Shown: one piece after another, positions 5,468 to 8,572 of the stretch
Position numbering within the stretch: the first letter of the stretch is position 1
How the letters are laid out: each line of letters begins with the position of its first letter
From: Nitratifractor sp.
GTDB taxonomy: Bacteria > Campylobacterota > Campylobacteria > Campylobacterales > Sulfurovaceae
DNA length: 8,572 bases
Assembly (NCBI GenBank): GCA_024762845.1
Contig: JANTGQ010000049.1
Coordinates: 1-8,572, forward strand
Direction: 5' to 3'
The notes under the pieces: model-generated
The model's input: only the letters and a program-made list of their open reading frames with translations
What the model was told of the DNA's origin: nothing
Database searches by the model: none
Program-made: the position numbers and the translations under genes

Positions 5468-6295
5468 CTACAGCCAAATATTATCTATTAAGCGTGTATT
5501 TCCTACAAAAACGGCTACAAGGATTATTGTATTATCCTGTTGTACTTTTTTAAGTGGCTTAAAAGTTCTGTCTACTACTGCAACATACTCCAATGTATCT
5601 ACAGATTCTAATAAAACCTGCTCCATCTTCTCTTTAATTATTGTAACATCACTCAACCCTTTGGCAAACATATATGAGGCCTCTTTTAACGACCGACTCA
5701 GGCTTAACGCCCGATTATACTCATCTTGGCTCAAGTAGACATTTCTGCTGCTAAGAGCTAACCCTTTTTCATCTCTTATAATGTCGCATGGGACAATTTT
5801 GGTATGCATAAAGTAATCTTTTACCATTTGCGAAATCAGCGCCAGTTGCTGTGCATCTTTTTTCCCAAAAAAAGCGTGGGTTGGAGAAACAATATTGAGT
5901 AGTTTCATTACAACCTGCAAAACTCCATCAAAGTGTCCAGGTCGTTTTGCGCCCTCTAGTATAAAGCCGCGCACCTTTGGCGCCATAATTACAAGTTCGT
6001 CATTACTGTATATAGAATCTACAGTTGGCATAAAGAGTATATCTACCCCCGCTAATTGGCATATCTTCTTATCAGCTTCATCTTTGCGAGGATACTTATC
6101 CAAATCTTCACCCTCTAAAAACTGTGTCGGATTTACAAATATCGAAACAATTGTATTGTCGCACTCTGCTTTTGAGCGCTTAATCAAACTTAAATGTCCA
6201 CTATGTAGAGCACCCATTGTCGGAACAAACCCTATACTGCCCTGTAACTTTTGGCGCTCCACTAAAAAACTTTCATAATCTCTGACAATAACCAT
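5468..6295 (-). CDS. panC: PanC, pantothenate synthetase (pantoate--beta-alanine ligase)
   Basis: Cytoplasmic enzyme that condenses pantoate with beta-alanine using ATP, by way of a pantoyl-adenylate, the last step of pantothenate (vitamin B5, CoA precursor) synthesis. The 275-residue length is typical. Motifs seen from the chosen start are FVPTMGALHSGH near 23-34 with the nucleotide-binding H-x-G-H, FVNPTQF, YPR..EAD, the RPGHFDGV pantoate-binding stretch, FFGKKDAQQ and IIRDEKGLALSSRN (the KMSKS-like position). The start is the ATG at 6295-6293, preceded by AAAAGG with about seven-base spacing; the upstream in-frame TTG at 6313 would remove that ribosome binding site and add a non-family MPKGRR prefix. 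It diverges from prfB over 61 bases. No panB or panD is in view. Confidence 0.95.
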   Translation of the reverse strand: MVIVRDYESFLVERQKLQGSIGFVPTMGALHSGHLSLIKRSKAECDNTIVSIFVNPTQFLEGEDLDKYPRKDEADKKICQLAGVDILFMPTVDSIYSNDELVIMAPKVRGFILEGAKRPGHFDGVLQVVMKLLNIVSPTHAFFGKKDAQQLALISQMVKDYFMHTKIVPCDIIRDEKGLALSSRNVYLSQDEYNRALSLSRSLKEASYMFAKGLSDVTIIKEKMEQVLLESVDTLEYVAVVDRTFKPLKKVQQDNTIILVAVFVGNTRLIDNIWL

Positions 6296-6318
6296 TCTTC
6301 TACCTTTTGGCAAACTTT

Positions 6319-6334
6319 TGCTAAAATCATACCA
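6319..6334. promoter_or_regulatory. Overlapping divergent -10 boxes for prfB (+) and panC (-)
   Basis: On the plus strand TGCTAAAAT (6319-6327) reads as an extended -10 with a predicted start near 6334, giving prfB a leader of about 23 nt. On the minus strand TGGTATGAT (6334-6326) reads as an extended -10 with a start near 6319, giving panC a leader of about 24 nt. The two boxes share bases 6326-6327. Prediction from sequence only. Confidence 0.5.
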
Positions 6335-6356
6335 AAATTTATAGTTAGGATAGCTA

Positions 6357-7466
6357 ATGGATAGTTATGAGTATGGAGAGTTGCTAAAAACACTCCAGAG
6401 TAAAATGTCAAATATTACCGATATTACACAACCAAAAAAGATAGAAGCCAGATTAAACGAGATAGAAGAGATACAACAAAACCCTGAGTTTTGGAATAAC
6501 GCCAAAGAGGCGGCAAAAGTTTCTCAAGAGAAGACAAAACTCGAGCGTATACTAAGCGTCTATAACGAAGCAAACGATGCACTCAACGATGCAATAGAGT
6601 ATTTCGAACTCGCAAAATCTGAAAACGACGAAGATACACTAGAGATGCTTTTTGAAGATGCAGAGCACCTTAAAGAGGAAATTCAAAAGCTAGAGATACA
6701 AATTATGCTCAGCGGAGAACACGACAGCAACAGTGCAATTGTATCAATACATCCAGGTGCAGGCGGAACAGAGAGCCAAGATTGGGCAAGTATGCTCTAC
6801 CGAATGTATCTGCGCTGGGCGGAGCGAAACAACTTTAAGGTAGAGGTTCTCGACTACCAGCCAGGTGAAGAGGCAGGTATTAAAGATGTCAGTTTTATTA
6901 TAAAAGGCGAAAACGCATACGGCTACTTAAAAGTAGAAAACGGTATCCATCGCTTAGTTCGTATAAGTCCATTTGACTCAAATGCCAAAAGACACACCTC
7001 TTTTACATCGGTTATGGTTTCGCCAGAGATTGATGACGATATCGATATAGAGATAGAAGATAAAGATATCCGTATAGACACCTACCGTGCCAGTGGTGCA
7101 GGTGGACAGCATGTTAATAAAACAGAGAGTGCAATTCGAATTACCCATATTCCTACAAATGTTGTTGTTCAGTGCCAAAACGACAGAAGTCAGCACAAAA
7201 ACAAAGCTGCTGCTATGAAGATGCTAAAATCAAGACTCTACGAGTATGAGTTGGCAAAAAAACAGGCAGAAATCGATGGTATAGAAAAAAGCGATATCGG
7301 CTGGGGACACCAGATACGCTCATATGTTCTGCAGCCTTATCAACAGGTCAAAGATACCCGTTCGAATGAAGCATATACAAACGTAGAAGCGGTGCTAGAT
7401 GGTGATATTAGTAAAATTTTGGAAGGTGTACTTATAGCACAGGCAAATGAGCGCAAAAGAGGCTAA
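6357..7466 (+). CDS. prfB: RF2, peptide chain release factor 2 (no programmed frameshift)
   Basis: Recognises UGA and UAA stop codons in the ribosomal A site and triggers peptide release. The 369-residue protein shows a helical domain 1, then GAGGTESQDW (134-143), the stop-codon-reading tripeptide SPF (204-206) in RISPFDSNAKRHTSF, and the catalytic GGQ (249-251) in SGAGGQHVNKTESA; SPF separates RF2 from RF1 (which has PxT). IPT..VVQCQNDRSQHKNK and SDIGWGHQIRSY follow as in the family. The whole gene is in one frame: no in-frame UGA or slippery site occurs around codon 25, so the autoregulatory +1 frameshift known from E. coli is absent. The ATG at 6357 follows AGGA at 6347-6350 with six-base spacing. 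The gene ends 18 bases before the convergent gene at 7485, and its stop lies inside a hairpin. Confidence 0.97.
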   Translation: MDSYEYGELLKTLQSKMSNITDITQPKKIEARLNEIEEIQQNPEFWNNAKEAAKVSQEKTKLERILSVYNEANDALNDAIEYFELAKSENDEDTLEMLFEDAEHLKEEIQKLEIQIMLSGEHDSNSAIVSIHPGAGGTESQDWASMLYRMYLRWAERNNFKVEVLDYQPGEEAGIKDVSFIIKGENAYGYLKVENGIHRLVRISPFDSNAKRHTSFTSVMVSPEIDDDIDIEIEDKDIRIDTYRASGAGGQHVNKTESAIRITHIPTNVVVQCQNDRSQHKNKAAAMKMLKSRLYEYELAKKQAEIDGIEKSDIGWGHQIRSYVLQPYQQVKDTRSNEAYTNVEAVLDGDISKILEGVLIAQANERKRG

Positions 7467-7473
7467 GCCTCTT
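7457..7473. terminator. Hairpin spanning the prfB stop, probable terminator for the minus-strand gene
   Basis: AAGAGGC (7457-7463) pairs perfectly with GCCTCTT (7467-7473) around TAA, which is the prfB stop codon. Read on the minus strand the stem ends in a short T-run (four T), which would end transcription of the gene at 7485-7877. On the plus strand there is no good U-run. AGAGGCT at 7494-7500 can also pair with AGCCTCT at 7466-7472 as an alternative stem. Confidence 0.5.
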
Positions 7474-7484
7474 AAAAGTTCTCT

Positions 7485-7877
7485 TTATTTCTTAGAGGCT
7501 GAACAACGTGCATCCTGAATACCAGGATCAAACTGAGAGCTATCATTAGAACTTATCTCTTTATTATATCCTAAAGAGACAGTTGGTTGATTTTTTAAAA
7601 AATCCCAGCCACCCATTACAGCACTGTTTTTATAGCTATACCCGGCACTTACATCTAGACCAAACTGTTTACTCTTTTGTGCCCATGGATAATAGCTAAC
7701 GCCTGCTCCCACAACCGGTTTATTCGATTTTGCAGTCGAAAGAACCTTTAGAGTTGCACCAGCTGCCGCCATAGAGTCAGAACTACTGCCAAAGTTATAG
7801 GTAATTCCACCCATTACTGCCGGTGAAGCTACAAGAAAAGAGCTTGCAAGAGTAAAAATAGCAAACGAATACTTCAT
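7485..7877 (-). CDS. Small exported beta-rich protein of unknown function
   Basis: I do not recognise this 130-residue protein. Residues 1-20 form a Sec-type signal peptide (Lys2, hydrophobic 4-17, probable cleavage after S-P-A at 18-20). The mature part has short alternating, Gly- and aromatic-rich segments that look like beta strands: GGITYNFG (23-30), VVGAGVSYYPWA (55-66), FGLDVSAGYSY (72-82), AVMGGWDF (86-93) and TVSLGYN (99-105). This resembles outer-membrane or periplasmic beta-sheet proteins, but at about 110 residues it is too short for an ordinary eight-strand barrel unless very compact. The tail (106-130) is polar with one Cys at 125, so it lacks the usual C-terminal aromatic residue of outer-membrane barrels. 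The ATG at 7877 has AAAGG upstream at six-base spacing and a TATAAT further up. It is convergent to prfB. Confidence 0.78.
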   Translation of the reverse strand: MKYSFAIFTLASSFLVASPAVMGGITYNFGSSSDSMAAAGATLKVLSTAKSNKPVVGAGVSYYPWAQKSKQFGLDVSAGYSYKNSAVMGGWDFLKNQPTVSLGYNKEISSNDSSQFDPGIQDARCSASKK

Positions 7878-7886
7878 GCTATACCT

Positions 7887-7906
7887 TTCTAATATTTTCT
7901 AATATT
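7887..7906. repeat. Tandem 10-bp direct repeat in the promoter of the exported beta-rich gene
   Basis: TTCTAATATT occurs twice back to back (7887-7896 and 7897-7906). The second copy overlaps the minus-strand -10 box and both span the predicted transcription start. One helical turn per unit would suit a protein binding one DNA face, but AT-rich slippage is also possible. Confidence 0.45.
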
Positions 7907-7909
7907 ATA
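7904..7909 (-). promoter_or_regulatory. Likely -10 box for the exported beta-rich gene
   Basis: A perfect TATAAT on the minus strand preceded by TTG, with a predicted start near 7897 and a leader of about 20 nt that contains AAAGG just before the ATG at 7877. No -35 box is evident. Confidence 0.55.
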
Positions 7910-7963
7910 CAATATTAAAATGGCTTTGTAAAGAGTATTGTATGTTTTTAGTAAAGAAAGATG

Positions 7964-8572
7964 CTATTTTTTACTGCTTCTGCTCTCTTTCTCCTCTATT
8001 CCGCTTAATCCAAAGCGTCTTTGCAGCTCCTGTTTTACACGATCAGGCGATATATCTCTTAAGCCCAAACCAACAAGTGTATGGTAAGCTAAATCTGCCG
8101 CTTCGTAGATGACTTGTTCATCACTCTCTTCATTAATTGCGACACAGACTTCATCCGCCTCTTCTCGTATTTTACTTAAAAGAAGCTCTTTATCATCAAG
8201 CAGTTTTTTTGTCCAAGACTTTTTACTATCACCACTTTTGCGCTCTAGTATTGTGTGATATAGCAGATCTGTTACGCTGTATTTACTGTTAACATCAACA
8301 ACTGGTTCAAGTACCTCTTTCTCCTGCGTCACAGATGTAAAGAAGCAGCTAACGCGTCCAGTATGGCACGCAACACCTTCTTGTTTTACCATAAGCAAAA
8401 CTGTATCTGCATCGCAGTCGATAAGTAAATCTTTTACCTCTTGCGTATGTCCAGACTCTTCACCCTTTTTCCATATACGCTGTTTTGATCGGCTAAAGTA
8501 GTGGGCATATCCACTCTCAAGCGTTAAATTATACGCCTCTTCATTCATATAAGCGAGCATCAAAACCTGCTT
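7964..8572 (-). CDS. hisIE: HisIE, bifunctional phosphoribosyl-AMP cyclohydrolase / phosphoribosyl-ATP pyrophosphatase (5' end cut off)
   Basis: Catalyses steps two and three of histidine synthesis in the cytoplasm: the C-terminal HisE domain removes pyrophosphate from PR-ATP, and the N-terminal HisI domain opens the adenine ring of PR-AMP. The 202 residues in view start at KQVLMLAYMNE, so roughly the first 20-25 residues lie beyond the right edge; the frame is open to base 8572 and the TTG at 8563 and the ATG at 8560 are internal. HisI motifs are FSRSKQR.WKKGE.SGH, the metal-binding DCDADT, and ACHTGR.SCFF with zinc cysteines. HisE motifs are IREEADEV and YEAADLAYH with metal-binding acidic residues. 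A short linker (about 85-105 in view) joins the two. A Lys/Ser-rich tail ends the protein. No other his gene is visible. Confidence 0.95.
   Translation of the reverse strand, partial: KQVLMLAYMNEEAYNLTLESGYAHYFSRSKQRIWKKGEESGHTQEVKDLLIDCDADTVLLMVKQEGVACHTGRVSCFFTSVTQEKEVLEPVVDVNSKYSVTDLLYHTILERKSGDSKKSWTKKLLDDKELLLSKIREEADEVCVAINEESDEQVIYEAADLAYHTLVGLGLRDISPDRVKQELQRRFGLSGIEEKESRSSKK

Noticed and set aside
5895..6278. Plus-strand open frame opposite panC
   Set aside because: It is antisense to strongly conserved panC motifs and has no start signal.
6296..6313. TTG start six codons upstream for panC
   Set aside because: The AAAAGG ribosome binding site lies within that extension and serves the ATG at 6295; PanC proteins normally lack the extra residues.
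6978..7196. Minus-strand open frame opposite prfB
   Set aside because: It is antisense to the conserved SPF and GGQ region of RF2.

Overview
The window reads as chromosomal DNA of a Campylobacterota (Epsilonproteobacteria) bacterium, most like the Sulfurimonas/Sulfurovum group. The reasons are low-GC coding sequence, the MurG P-loop ending in GGH-LAI, the ftsW/ftsI neighbourhood, and promoters that look like a TG-extended or plain TATAAT -10 box without a clear -35 box. Genus assignment is inference. No mobile-element gene, CRISPR array, tRNA or rRNA was seen.

Layout. (1) 1-1942, minus strand: a cell-wall and division pair, ftsW then murG, overlapping by ATGA; murG runs off the left edge. 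(2) 1943-2245: a divergent control region. It holds a promoter for each direction and a roughly 190-nt, almost fully self-complementary element at 2030-2215, which is the best candidate for an undescribed feature. (3) 2246-4285, plus strand: a septal class B penicillin-binding protein (ftsI/pbpB) with a long charged C-terminal tail. FtsW and FtsI together form the septal peptidoglycan polymerase/transpeptidase, and MurG makes their lipid II substrate. (4) 4286-4613: an AT-rich gap with several hairpins. (5) 4620-5368, plus strand: two tandem genes for small, secreted, strongly basic proteins with six cysteines each. They are paralogues of each other and not a family I recognise. (6) 5369-5467: a convergent gap with a 10-bp inverted repeat. 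(7) 5468-6295 minus panC (pantothenate synthesis) and 6357-7466 plus prfB (release factor 2), divergent, with overlapping -10 boxes. (8) 7485-7877 minus: a small exported, beta-rich protein of unknown function. (9) 7964-8572 minus: hisIE (histidine biosynthesis), cut at its 5' end by the right edge.

Most genes are housekeeping. The unexplained material is the folded element upstream of ftsI and the paired six-cysteine secreted proteins. In Campylobacter jejuni and Helicobacter pylori, as I recall, flgB-flgC-fliE lie beside the ftsI gene. Their absence here would fit a non-flagellated relative such as Sulfurovum, or a rearrangement.
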